Shown piece by piece: positions 7,866-14,574 of a DNA stretch of 23,640 nt. Within the stretch, counting starts at the first letter, position 1. Every line of letters starts with the position of its first letter. Location of the stretch: NCBI GenBank assembly GCA_023457715.1, contig JAEWKR010000137.1, forward strand, positions 1 to 23,640, in the 5' to 3' direction. Under the pieces are notes generated by a model. The model had not been told where the DNA came from. It saw only the letters and a program-made list of their open reading frames with translations, and did not search any database. This DNA comes from Verrucomicrobiota bacterium (GTDB lineage: Bacteria; Verrucomicrobiota; Verrucomicrobiia; Opitutales; Opitutaceae). The translations under genes and the position numbers were made by a program.

Positions 7866-8381
7866 TCAGTCTTCCTCTTCCTCGTCGCCGGCTTCGGCGG
7901 CTTCTTCGTTGATCGTTTCGGCCAGGGCGGTCAGGCGCTTGTCGGTTTCGCCTTCCTCATCGAGCGTCTCCTGCAGCATGTCGGCGATCTTGGTCTCGCC
8001 GAGCGTCTCGGCGTACGACCGCGCCGTGCCGTAGGCGGCGATCTCGTAATGTTCCACCCGCTGCGCGGCACCGATCAGGTGGGCGTCCTTGATCGTGTCC
8101 GGGGCCTTCACCTCGATGGCTTCAGAGCCTTCCTCAATCAGGCCCTTCATGGCATGGCAGGTCTTCCCCTTGGCGTTTTCGCCCAGAATTTTGAAGCAGC
8201 GATCCAGGCGGTCGATATGGCCGCGGGTCTGTTCGAGGTGTTCTTCGAAGCCTTCACGGAGCTCCTCGTTGGTCGCGGCCTTGGCCATCTTGGGCAGGGC
8301 CTTGACCAGCTGATTCTCGGCATTGTGCAGGTCGCGCAGTTCTTCGACCAGGAGTTCGCGGAGATTATTAATGGCGGGCAT
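7866..8381 (-). CDS. DUF892 ferritin-like protein (YciE/YciF family)
   Basis: The 171-residue, mostly helical acidic protein matches the DUF892/YciF family: LRELLVEELRDLHNAENQL at the N-terminus, an EEHLEQTRGHIDRLD helix, and RVEHYEIAAYGTARSYAE in the third helix, supplying Glu and His residues of a ferritin-like di-metal site. Family members are stress-induced; their biochemical activity is not settled. The C-terminus is a short acidic tail (GDEEEED). The ATG near 8381 is chosen because AAGAGAGGAAC lies just upstream, the only purine-rich ribosome binding site clearly seen in this window; an upstream GTG at 8450 would add 23 residues through palindromic sequence. It is divergent from the DUF1328 gene and tandem with topoisomerase IB, a grouping that suggests a stress role. 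Confidence 0.9.
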   Translation of the reverse strand: MPAINNLRELLVEELRDLHNAENQLVKALPKMAKAATNEELREGFEEHLEQTRGHIDRLDRCFKILGENAKGKTCHAMKGLIEEGSEAIEVKAPDTIKDAHLIGAAQRVEHYEIAAYGTARSYAETLGETKIADMLQETLDEEGETDKRLTALAETINEEAAEAGDEEEED

Positions 8382-8413
8382 GATGTTCCTCTCTTGAATG
8401 GTTGTGAACGATC

Positions 8414-8451
8414 CCCGCCGGCAGAGCGCCGGCGGGAGGTGGGCTCCCACC
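8414..8451. repeat. Two adjacent palindromes in the DUF892 5' region
   Basis: CCCGCCGGC (8414-8422) and GCCGGCGGG (8428-8436) form a perfect 9-bp stem with a 5-nt loop. GGTGGG and CCCACC around 8438-8451 form a second tight palindrome. Both lie about 30-70 bp upstream of the DUF892 ATG, between two divergent genes, and may act in its leader RNA or be a repeat element; only one copy is seen here. Confidence 0.6.
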
Positions 8452-8654
8452 GTACGGCAGCGGATGGCGCGGTTCCGGGGTTCGCGAGGTTTTGCGCGGT
8501 TTCGGTCCGGCCAACCGCGGCGAGTCAGGGGGACCGGGTTTTAAGGGGCTTCCGAGTTCTCCCTACGGTCGAAGCCGCGGACGGTCCGACGCAACCGGGG
8601 CGTGGCTGCGCGGTCAGGGTCCCGTACCAACCAACCTCTTAACCCACTACGACC

Positions 8655-8828
8655 ATGCTGAGATGGACCATGCTCTTTCTTATCGTCGCTGTGATTGCCG
8701 GCGTCTTCGGCTTCACCGGCGTCGCCGGCACCGCGACGGATATCGCGCGCGTGCTGTTTTTCGTCTTCCTCGTTCTGCTCATAATTTCGGCGCTGGTGAA
8801 CGCCTTTCGAGGCCGGCCTCCGGTGTGA
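8655..8828 (+). CDS. DUF1328 small membrane protein (YtjA-like)
   Basis: A 57-residue ORF with ATG at 8655 and TGA at 8826-8828. It begins MLRWTMLFLIVAVIAGVFGF, has a GVAGTATDIARVLFFVFLVL middle, and ends in a short basic tail (NAFRGRPPV). Two hydrophobic helices around a Gly/Ala turn and this length match DUF1328, a family of tiny inner-membrane proteins often found near general stress genes. Function is unknown. There is no Shine-Dalgarno motif; the leader is pyrimidine-rich (CCAACCTCTTAACCC). It is divergent from the DUF892 gene and is followed 12 bases later by a heptamer array. Confidence 0.88.
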   Translation: MLRWTMLFLIVAVIAGVFGFTGVAGTATDIARVLFFVFLVLLIISALVNAFRGRPPV

Positions 8829-8839
8829 GGGAAGGCGAG

Positions 8840-8924
8840 GCAGGAGGCAGGAGGCAGGAGGCAGGAGGCAGGAGGCAGGGTGCAGGATACAGGATGCAGG
8901 ATGCAGGATGCAGGCTGCAGGATG
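8840..8924. repeat. Heptamer tandem array (GGCAGGA changing to TGCAGGA)
   Basis: About twelve copies of a 7-bp unit. The first six read GGCAGGA and the rest TGCAGGA with single changes, so the array switches unit half way. It starts 12 bp after the DUF1328 stop and ends about 100 bp before the lipoprotein ATG. No inverted partner was seen. It reads open in several frames but resembles no known protein. Confidence 0.9.
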
Positions 8925-9020
8925 CGTGTGCATCTTGGATCCTGAATCTGCATCCTACGGCCCGGGAACGGACTTGTACGTGAGTGGGAACCGGCGACCG
9001 CGTACGGCAACTATCCGGCG

Positions 9021-9602
9021 ATGAATGCGACAAAACCCTTCTTCGTATCGCTCGCGGCGGCGGTGATTCTCACCGGCTGCTCGAGCACCGGTCCGAACAC
9101 TGAACGTGGCGCGGCCGCCGGTGCGGCCATCGGCGCCATCGGCGGAGCCGTCCTCGGCAACAACGTGGGTGATGGCGACAATACGGCGGCGGGCGCTGCC
9201 ATCGGCGCGGCCGCCGGCGCGGTGGCCGGAGGCATGTATGGCAATCGCCGCGACAAGGAACAAGGCACGGCCCGCACCTACGACGGCCCGTTCGCGCGCA
9301 ACGACAACGGCACGTACCAGCAGGGTACCTACGCTCAGCAGGGGACGTACGCGCAGCAGGGCGGCGTGGTGGCTCAGCCGCCTCCGACGCCCACCTCGGA
9401 GCCGCAGGATAATTACACGCAGCAGCCGTCGGCGAACCATGTCTGGGTGCGCGGCCATTACGAGTACACGGGCGACGGCCGGAATTACCAGTGGGTCCCC
9501 GGCCATTGGGAAATCCCGCCCCAGGGGGCGCGCACGTATGTGGCGGGCCACTGGCAGCAGCAGTCGAACGGCTACGTTTGGGTGCCGGGCGGCTGGCAGT
9601 GA
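9021..9602 (+). CDS. Lipoprotein with glycine zippers and C-terminal WV-x-G-x-W repeats
   Basis: The 193-residue product has a lipoprotein signal with lipobox LTGC (Cys20). Two glycine-zipper stretches follow (AAAGAAIGAIGGAVLG about 32-47, and GAAIGAAAGAVAGGMYG about 59-75), as in membrane-inserting Gly-zipper proteins. A Gln/Tyr-rich linker with QQGTYAQQGTYAQQGG comes next, then four related aromatic repeats: HVWVRGHYEY, YQWVPGHWE, TYVAGHWQ and YVWVPGGWQ. The last part resembles the YXWV/BcpO-type repeats of envelope proteins. It is probably anchored in the outer membrane or periplasm with a structural or stress role; exact function is unknown. No Shine-Dalgarno motif is seen. A strong terminator follows at 9649-9673. 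Confidence 0.85.
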   Translation: MNATKPFFVSLAAAVILTGCSSTGPNTERGAAAGAAIGAIGGAVLGNNVGDGDNTAAGAAIGAAAGAVAGGMYGNRRDKEQGTARTYDGPFARNDNGTYQQGTYAQQGTYAQQGGVVAQPPPTPTSEPQDNYTQQPSANHVWVRGHYEYTGDGRNYQWVPGHWEIPPQGARTYVAGHWQQQSNGYVWVPGGWQ

Positions 9603-9641
9603 GCGGAAACGGTAAGCCGTAGGCTATAGGCTTTAGGCGTT

Positions 9642-12020
9642 ATGCTGGGCGGGGGCTTCGGCCCCCGCTTTTTCTTGGGGTCGCGGCCACCCTCTCGCCT
9701 CTTGCCTCCCCGGCTGTGGCTTCGCACGCTGCGCTTCGTGCTTCCTTACGCCCTCGCCATCTTCACCGGCGCCTTCCTGCTGTTCCAGGTTCAGCCGCTG
9801 ATCGGCAAATACATCCTGCCCTGGTATGGGGGCGGCCCCGGCGTATGGACGACCTGCCTGCTTTTTTTCCAGGTGGTGCTTCTGGCCGGTTACGCCTACG
9901 CCCATTTCGTCACCCGCCACCTCAAACCGCGGGCGCAGGCCCTGCTGCACGGCGGGGTCCTGATCGCGGCGGTGATGGTGCTGCCAATCGCGCCGGGTGA
10001 GTTCTGGAAAACCCAGGTCGATGGCAACCCGACCTGGAGCATCCTGCTCCTGCTGGCCGGCACAATCGGGCTGCCCTATCTTGTCCTCTCGTCGACCGGA
10101 CCGCTGATGCAGCAATGGTTCAGCTCGATCTACCCGACGGTCTCGCCCTACCGCCTGTATGCTCTGTCGAATGTCGCATCTCTGCTCGCGCTGCTCAGTT
10201 ACCCGGTTTTCTTCGAGGTCAAGTTCACGCGCCACCAACAGTCGACCCTCTGGTCGGCGACCTTCGTGGTGTTTGCCGCGCTGGCGTCCGTGTGCGCGTT
10301 TCAGTTGTGGCGGCTGAGGCGGGCGGAGGCAGCGGAGCCTCGCTCGCTCGAGGGAAGCCACGAGGGTGGCCTTGCTCGAGAGAGCGGGGCCGAGGGACCG
10401 ACAGTGCAGGACAAGGCGCTCTGGGTGGCCCTGCCCGCGGTGGCCTCGGTGCTGCTGCTGGCGACGACCAACAAGCTCTGCCAGGAGATCGCGGTCATTC
10501 CCTTCCTCTGGGTGCTGCCGCTGAGCCTGTATCTGCTCACGTTCGTCATCTGCTTCGATCATGCGCGGTGGTACGTCCGGCCGGTGGTGATCCCTCTGGC
10601 GGCGGTGGGCATCGCGGTGGTGTATCAGATCATTCCGGCCGGCAGCTCGGCGCCGATGGGTCTCCAGATCGCCGTCTACACTGCGGCGCTGTTTCTGGCG
10701 TGCCTGTTCTGTCACGGTGAGTTGTACCGGCTGAAGCCGCCGCCGCGGCACCTGACCTCGTTTTACCTCGCCATCTCGGCGGGTGGCGCGCTCGGCGGGC
10801 TGCTCGTCGCCATCGTCGCGCCGGCGGTCCTCAAGGACTACCATGAACTTCCCATCGGGCTGGCCGCGCTGGTCTATCTCGCGGGCGCGATCTGCCTGGT
10901 GAAGCGCGACCGCGATCTCGCGCTGGGAGCGGGCGTGGGCGGCATGCTGGCCACCTTTGCGCTGCCGGCGATCGCAACGCAGCTGAAGGATGGGCTGTCG
11001 TTTTTCGACGAGTGGCTGCTGCTGTATGAGTTCTATGGATTCTTCATCTTCGGCGGGGTGCTGATCTTCATCGGTTGTGTCATGGACCGCCAGACCCGGC
11101 GGGTGACCCGGGAGTGGCAGCCCCGGATGGCCGCGTTCGTCATGGGGCTCAGCGTGCTCGCGGGCATCATTGTCATCGCTCACTGGCGCAAATCGTACGG
11201 GGCGGACAAGGTCGTGGATGCGTCGCGTAATTTCTACGGCACGCTCAAGGTCTACGAGTACCAGTCGGATACCCCCGAAGAAACGTATCATCTGCTCCTG
11301 CACGGCGCGACCACGCACGGCGTCCAGTTTGTGGCCGAGGACAAGGCGATGCGGCACACCACGTATTACGGCTCCTCGAGCGGAGTGGGGCTCGCGCTGT
11401 CCCATCTCGCCACGCCACCCGGACAGCGTCGGATCGGACTGGTCGGGCTGGGCACCGGCACCCTGGCGTCGTATGGCCAGCCCGGAGATTATCTTCGCAT
11501 CTACGAGATCAACCCCGAGGTGGAGCGCCTGGCGCGGCGTCGGTTCACGTACCTGGAGCGAAGCCCGGCCAAGGTGGACGTCATCATGGGCGACGCGCGG
11601 CTGTCGATGGAGCGGGAACTCGAGCAAGGGCGGCCGCAAAAGCTGGATCTGCTCGCGCTGGACGCGTTCAGCAGCGATGCCATCCCGGTGCACCTGTTGA
11701 CCAAGGAAGCCTTCGCGCTGTACCTCGCGCATATCAAGGACGACGGCGTCATCGCGGTGCACACGTCGAATCGCTATCTCGAACTGCAGCCCGTGGTGGA
11801 ACGGCTGGCGCAGGAGTACAATCTGATTGCCGTCACCATCTCCGACGATGATGAGCCGGAGTGGTGGCGCTACCGGACCACCTGGATCCTGGTTACGCGC
11901 AACGCCGAGCTGATCAACACCCCGGAAATCAACCGCGTGGCGGAACTCCCCGACGATTCAGACGACCCGAAACCCCTCTGGACCGACGACCACGCGAGTC
12001 TGTACGAAGTGCTGCGGTGA
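9642..12020 (+). CDS. Membrane-fused spermidine synthase-like protein
   Basis: The 792-residue product has a long polytopic membrane part (to about residue 520; starts PYALAIFTGAFLLFQVQP and has YGGGPGVWTTCLLFFQ) and a C-terminal SAM-dependent methyltransferase fold. The nucleotide motifs are GLVGLGTGTLASYG (near 600), YEINPEV, MGDARLSM and LLALDAFSSDAIPVHLLT, the last typical of spermidine synthase-like proteins. Relatives are annotated as fused MFS/spermidine synthase; real polyamine synthesis is unproven. The start is doubtful: the ATG at 9642 lies directly before a terminator hairpin, so initiation at TTG 9702 or GTG 9738 (the latter giving MLPYALAIF) is more likely. A 46-bp palindrome at 10341-10386 is read through in frame between membrane segments. 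Confidence 0.85.
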   Translation: MLGGGFGPRFFLGSRPPSRLLPPRLWLRTLRFVLPYALAIFTGAFLLFQVQPLIGKYILPWYGGGPGVWTTCLLFFQVVLLAGYAYAHFVTRHLKPRAQALLHGGVLIAAVMVLPIAPGEFWKTQVDGNPTWSILLLLAGTIGLPYLVLSSTGPLMQQWFSSIYPTVSPYRLYALSNVASLLALLSYPVFFEVKFTRHQQSTLWSATFVVFAALASVCAFQLWRLRRAEAAEPRSLEGSHEGGLARESGAEGPTVQDKALWVALPAVASVLLLATTNKLCQEIAVIPFLWVLPLSLYLLTFVICFDHARWYVRPVVIPLAAVGIAVVYQIIPAGSSAPMGLQIAVYTAALFLACLFCHGELYRLKPPPRHLTSFYLAISAGGALGGLLVAIVAPAVLKDYHELPIGLAALVYLAGAICLVKRDRDLALGAGVGGMLATFALPAIATQLKDGLSFFDEWLLLYEFYGFFIFGGVLIFIGCVMDRQTRRVTREWQPRMAAFVMGLSVLAGIIVIAHWRKSYGADKVVDASRNFYGTLKVYEYQSDTPEETYHLLLHGATTHGVQFVAEDKAMRHTTYYGSSSGVGLALSHLATPPGQRRIGLVGLGTGTLASYGQPGDYLRIYEINPEVERLARRRFTYLERSPAKVDVIMGDARLSMERELEQGRPQKLDLLALDAFSSDAIPVHLLTKEAFALYLAHIKDDGVIAVHTSNRYLELQPVVERLAQEYNLIAVTISDDDEPEWWRYRTTWILVTRNAELINTPEINRVAELPDDSDDPKPLWTDDHASLYEVLR
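9649..9673 (+). terminator. Rho-independent terminator after the lipoprotein gene
   Basis: GCGGGGGC (9649-9656), a TTCG tetraloop and GCCCCCGC (9661-9668) form a perfect 8-bp stem, followed by five T residues. This is a textbook intrinsic terminator, 47 bases after the lipoprotein stop. It overlaps the first codons of the longest frame of the next gene. Confidence 0.88.
10341..10386. repeat. Palindromic element, family D, inside the spermidine-synthase-like gene
   Basis: CGCTCGCTCGAG (10341-10352) and CTCGAGAGAGCG (10375-10386) pair with one mismatch. The interior (GCCAC, GAGG loop, GTGGC) continues the stem, so nearly the whole 46 bp is a hairpin. It encodes part of SLEGSHEGGLARESGAEG, a hydrophilic loop between membrane segments. 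One copy only in this window. Confidence 0.75.
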
Positions 12021-12100
12021 AAAGCTGAAATGCTGAAAAGCTGAAATGCTGAAGCGCTGAAATCGGGCTTTCAGTTTTTCAGCGTTTCAGCGTTTCAGCG
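12017..12100. terminator. Paired octamer arrays forming a probable bidirectional terminator
   Basis: The left array (12017-12063) has five units of the GCTGAAAT type. The right array (12068-12100) has units of the TTTCAGCG type, the reverse complement. They can fold into a long imperfect hairpin exactly between the convergent spermidine-synthase-like and dehydrogenase genes. The left array begins at the stop codon of the former; the right ends 10 bp before the stop of the latter. A terminator role is inferred from position and folding; T-runs are short. Confidence 0.65.
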
Positions 12101-12110
12101 TTTGCTTTGC

Positions 12111-12884
12111 TCAAGCGCAGTAAACCCCGCCGTTGATGTCCAACGTGGCTCCGTTGATGAAGCCGTCGAATTCGCTGGCGAGGAAGAGCGTTGCGCGGGC
12201 GACGTCGTTCGCATTGCCGGGGCGTCCGAGGGGGATGCCGGCGATGGCCGCCTGCTGGGTTTCCACCGGGGTGTGCGTGGTGTGGAACTTGGTGCCGAGG
12301 ATCAGGCCGGGGGCGACGGCATTGACCCGCACGCCGTGCGGACCGACCTCGGCGGCGAGGGCGCGGGTGTAGGCCAGCACCGCGCCTTTGGCGGTGGCGT
12401 AGGCGATGGAACCGGGAGCGCCGCCGCGGCGGCCCGCGATGGACGACAGATTCACGATGCTCGCGCCGCCGCGGAGCTTCGCCGATTCCACCAAATGGGG
12501 GAGGGCGGCGCGCGTGACCTTGCGCATGGTGCCGACGTTCAGCTGCATCGTCTCGGACCAGTGGTCATCCGGCGCCTCCGCAAAGAGCCGGCGATCGATC
12601 ATCGATCCCGCATTGTTGATCAGGATGTCGAGCCCGCCGAGGAAGCGGACGGCATCGCTGACGACGCGTTCGCACTGCTCCGTATCGGTCAGATCCGCCA
12701 TGGCATTCTCATAGCGACGACCGAGTTCGGTGGCGGCGCGCGCCAACTGCTGTGCGCCGGCCGCGCTGGTGTAGAAATGCACGAACACCTCGCAGCCTGC
12801 CTGGAGCAGGTGCTCGCTGATTGCATAACCAATGCCCTGCGCGCCCGCCGTAACGAGCACACGTTTGCCGAGGAGCTTGTTCAT
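12111..12884 (-). CDS. Short-chain dehydrogenase/reductase (SDR)
   Basis: The 257-residue protein is a classical SDR. It has the nucleotide motif TAGAQGIG (12-19, Ala for the usual second Gly), NNAG (90-93), Asn115, Ser148 (IVNLSSIAG), and Tyr162/Lys166 (YATAK), followed by VNAVAPGLI and an ending DINGGVYCA. It probably oxidises or reduces an alcohol or sugar with NAD(P); the substrate cannot be read from the sequence. Many relatives act on 3-oxoacyl or sugar acid compounds. The ATG at 12884 places the first beta strand at residue 8 as usual; a longer frame to 12974 would add 30 residues unlike the family. No Shine-Dalgarno motif; the leader is CTTTCTCCCCATT. Confidence 0.88.
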   Translation of the reverse strand: MNKLLGKRVLVTAGAQGIGYAISEHLLQAGCEVFVHFYTSAAGAQQLARAATELGRRYENAMADLTDTEQCERVVSDAVRFLGGLDILINNAGSMIDRRLFAEAPDDHWSETMQLNVGTMRKVTRAALPHLVESAKLRGGASIVNLSSIAGRRGGAPGSIAYATAKGAVLAYTRALAAEVGPHGVRVNAVAPGLILGTKFHTTHTPVETQQAAIAGIPLGRPGNANDVARATLFLASEFDGFINGATLDINGGVYCA

Positions 12885-13085
12885 AATGGGGAGAAAGCGG
12901 ACCGACCGCGCTGGAAAAGGGGCGAAGCGGTCGACCCGAGCATCGGGAGAAACCGCGCAACTTTCCAGTTCCAAGTAAGGTTGAGGATGCGGTCGGGATT
13001 CAGAATCCGGAATGGCACGGGGTAGCTGCCGTGTTTCAGCCTGCAGGTTTGATCTGGGGTGGGTAGGTCGACCTGACCCTGAACG

Positions 13086-13119
13086 CAGACCGCCAGGCTA
13101 AAGCTCTGGCGCTACCTCA
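13086..13119. repeat. Dispersed repeat, family E copy 3, overlapping the M20 stop codon
   Basis: CGCCAGGCTAAAGCTCTGG then CGCTACCTCA, matching 5628-5658. Its last three bases (TCA, 13117-13119) are the reverse complement of the TGA stop of the M20 peptidase gene, so the repeat end supplies the stop codon. Confidence 0.7.
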
Positions 13120-14328
13120 GAGCGCGGCGATCCGCCTTAAGAACGTGACTGCGACCTTCGCTCGTTCCTCCAATGAGGAAATCCGGATGTATTCGTCCGG
13201 ACTGTGCAGGTGGTCGCCGACGGGGCCGAGGCCATCGAGGCAGGGCAGGCCACCTACCGCGAGGATATTACCGTCGCTGCCGCCGCCGACATCCTGCCAC
13301 GACAGCGACACGCCGCAGGCGCGAGCGCACTCCCGCCAAAGTTGAAAGAGCTCCTCCTCCGCCGGTGAAACTTCCTTGGGCGGGCGATTGAACCCGCCGG
13401 TCACCACGAGACGGAAGCCATCGCGCGCGTTGATTGGCGCGATGACGGCGCCGAGCCGCTCCAGCACAAGAGCTTCGTCGGCGACGCGGGTGGTGCGAAC
13501 GTTGACCTGAGCCTCGGCGAAGTCCGGCACGATGTTCACCGCTCCGCCGCCGCGGATGTTGCCGACGTTGACGCTGACGCCTTCGATCTCCTGGGCGAGG
13601 GCCGCCACCCCGGGCAGGACTTCCGCCAGCGCCAGGATGGCGTTGCGCCCTGCGCCCGGATCGCGACCCGCATGCGCGGCGCGGCCGTGACAGGTGAGGG
13701 TGAAGATGCCCGTACCCTTTCGACGCCGCACCAGGTCGCCGTTCGCACGCGCCGGCTCGAAGATCAGGACAAGTTCATGCCGGCGGGCCGCGGCCAGCTC
13801 GTCCAGCAGCGCCCGCGAGGCCACGGAGCCGGTCTCCTCGTCCGGGGTGAGCAGGATGTCCAGGCCGAGCGGCGGGCGGCCGGCCCGCGGGCCCTCGGAA
13901 CCTGGACCGCGGGCGGCTCCCCCGCTGCCGTTGGCCGGCGCGGAGTCGTTGCGCTCCGCAGAAAGGAACTCCCGCAACGCCGCCACCATGACGACGAGCC
14001 CGCCCTTCATGTCGGCCACGCCCGGACCGCGCAGCGTGTCAGGGTCGAGCAGCGTGCAGGTCTGGAACGGGTCGTCAGCGCCGTAGACCGTGTCGTAGTG
14101 TCCGCTGAGCAGGAGCCGGCGGCTTGCGGCGGGGTTCACGGTGGCGCGGATTGCCCGGGCTGTCGTTCCGGGTAACGCGACCGCTTCGACGATTATCCCC
14201 GGCAGCGTTTGGAGCTCGGCGATGAGTGCTTCGCGCATCCTTTCCAATCCGGCCAGATGGTTGCTGCCGGAATTAATCTCGGACCAGCGCATCAAAAGGT
14301 CGCGCAGTGCAGCGGGGTCGAAGGGCAT
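13117..14328 (-). CDS. M20 family metallopeptidase (carboxypeptidase G2-like)
   Basis: The 403-residue zinc hydrolase has the M20 motifs in order: SGHYDT (His77, Asp79), GVADMKGG (metal bridge Asp106), TPDEETG (Glu164 general base, Glu165), EPARANG (Glu191), the dimerisation segment HGRAAHAGRDP (214-224), and GDHLHSPDEYI (His373). Order and spacing resemble glutamate carboxypeptidase (CPG2)-type enzymes, which release C-terminal Glu from peptides or folates; ArgE/DapE-like deacylases are alternatives. Residues about 126-152 (SAPANGSGGAARGPGSEGPR onward) form a low-complexity insert from a GC-rich repeat just before the catalytic DEE strand. ATG 14328 is preferred because the upstream 35 codons look unlike the family. 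No Shine-Dalgarno motif. The stop codon lies in a dispersed repeat. Confidence 0.9.
   Translation of the reverse strand: MPFDPAALRDLLMRWSEINSGSNHLAGLERMREALIAELQTLPGIIVEAVALPGTTARAIRATVNPAASRRLLLSGHYDTVYGADDPFQTCTLLDPDTLRGPGVADMKGGLVVMVAALREFLSAERNDSAPANGSGGAARGPGSEGPRAGRPPLGLDILLTPDEETGSVASRALLDELAAARRHELVLIFEPARANGDLVRRRKGTGIFTLTCHGRAAHAGRDPGAGRNAILALAEVLPGVAALAQEIEGVSVNVGNIRGGGAVNIVPDFAEAQVNVRTTRVADEALVLERLGAVIAPINARDGFRLVVTGGFNRPPKEVSPAEEELFQLWRECARACGVSLSWQDVGGGSDGNILAVGGLPCLDGLGPVGDHLHSPDEYIRISSLEERAKVAVTFLRRIAAL
13870..13925. repeat. GC-rich palindromic repeat, family C, inside the M20 gene
   Basis: GCGGGC near 13873 pairs with GCCCGC near 13884. GGACCGCGGGCGG follows at 13904-13916, shared with the topoisomerase IB repeat at 6634-6657. 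It encodes the Gly/Pro/Arg-rich insert in the peptidase. The boundaries are approximate. Confidence 0.55.
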
Positions 14329-14487
14329 GCCGGAAGGTCGTTCAGATTTCACAGGTCGAATTTCAGAAGCTGGATCTGAACACGAGAGGTCCCTCCCGCC
14401 AATCGCGGAAACGTGGACATCGCATTGGCGCAAAAAGACGGTGTAGGCGCGAGAGTTCGGAGCTGAGCCGCGCCCCTGGGACCCGGA

Positions 14488-14554
14488 TCGACTCGCTGGC
14501 GCTCCTCGCTACATCAATCCGTTCCGAGCGTAGCGAAGAGCGCCAGCGATTCGA
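14488..14554. repeat. Palindromic repeat, family A copy 3 (intergenic)
   Basis: Left arm 14488-14512 (TCGCTGGCGCTCCTCGCTAC core) and right arm 14530-14554 pair over 25 bp with two mismatches around a 17-nt loop. The arms match those at 3831-3910. It lies between the PolX-PHP and M20 genes, both on the minus strand, where it could end or attenuate transcription. Confidence 0.85.
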
Positions 14555-14574
14555 AAAGGGGGCGCCGGGGCGGC

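Noticed and set aside
8450..8450. GTG at 8450 as the start of the DUF892 gene
   Set aside because: It would translate through two palindromes; the ATG near 8381 has a good ribosome binding site and matches the family N-terminus.
6456..8642. Plus-strand frame of about 730 codons across topoisomerase IB and DUF892
   Set aside because: It runs antisense through two recognised genes and two decamer arrays, with no domain of its own.
8840..8924. Possible coding repeat peptide (Cys/Pro/Leu-rich on the minus strand)
   Set aside because: Open in several frames only because the unit lacks stops; no plausible start or family.
9633..11762. Long antisense open frame (about 700 codons) opposite the spermidine-synthase-like gene
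   Set aside because: Composition is Arg/Gln/His-rich without motifs, and the plus-strand frame has clear membrane and methyltransferase signatures; a GC-rich shadow.
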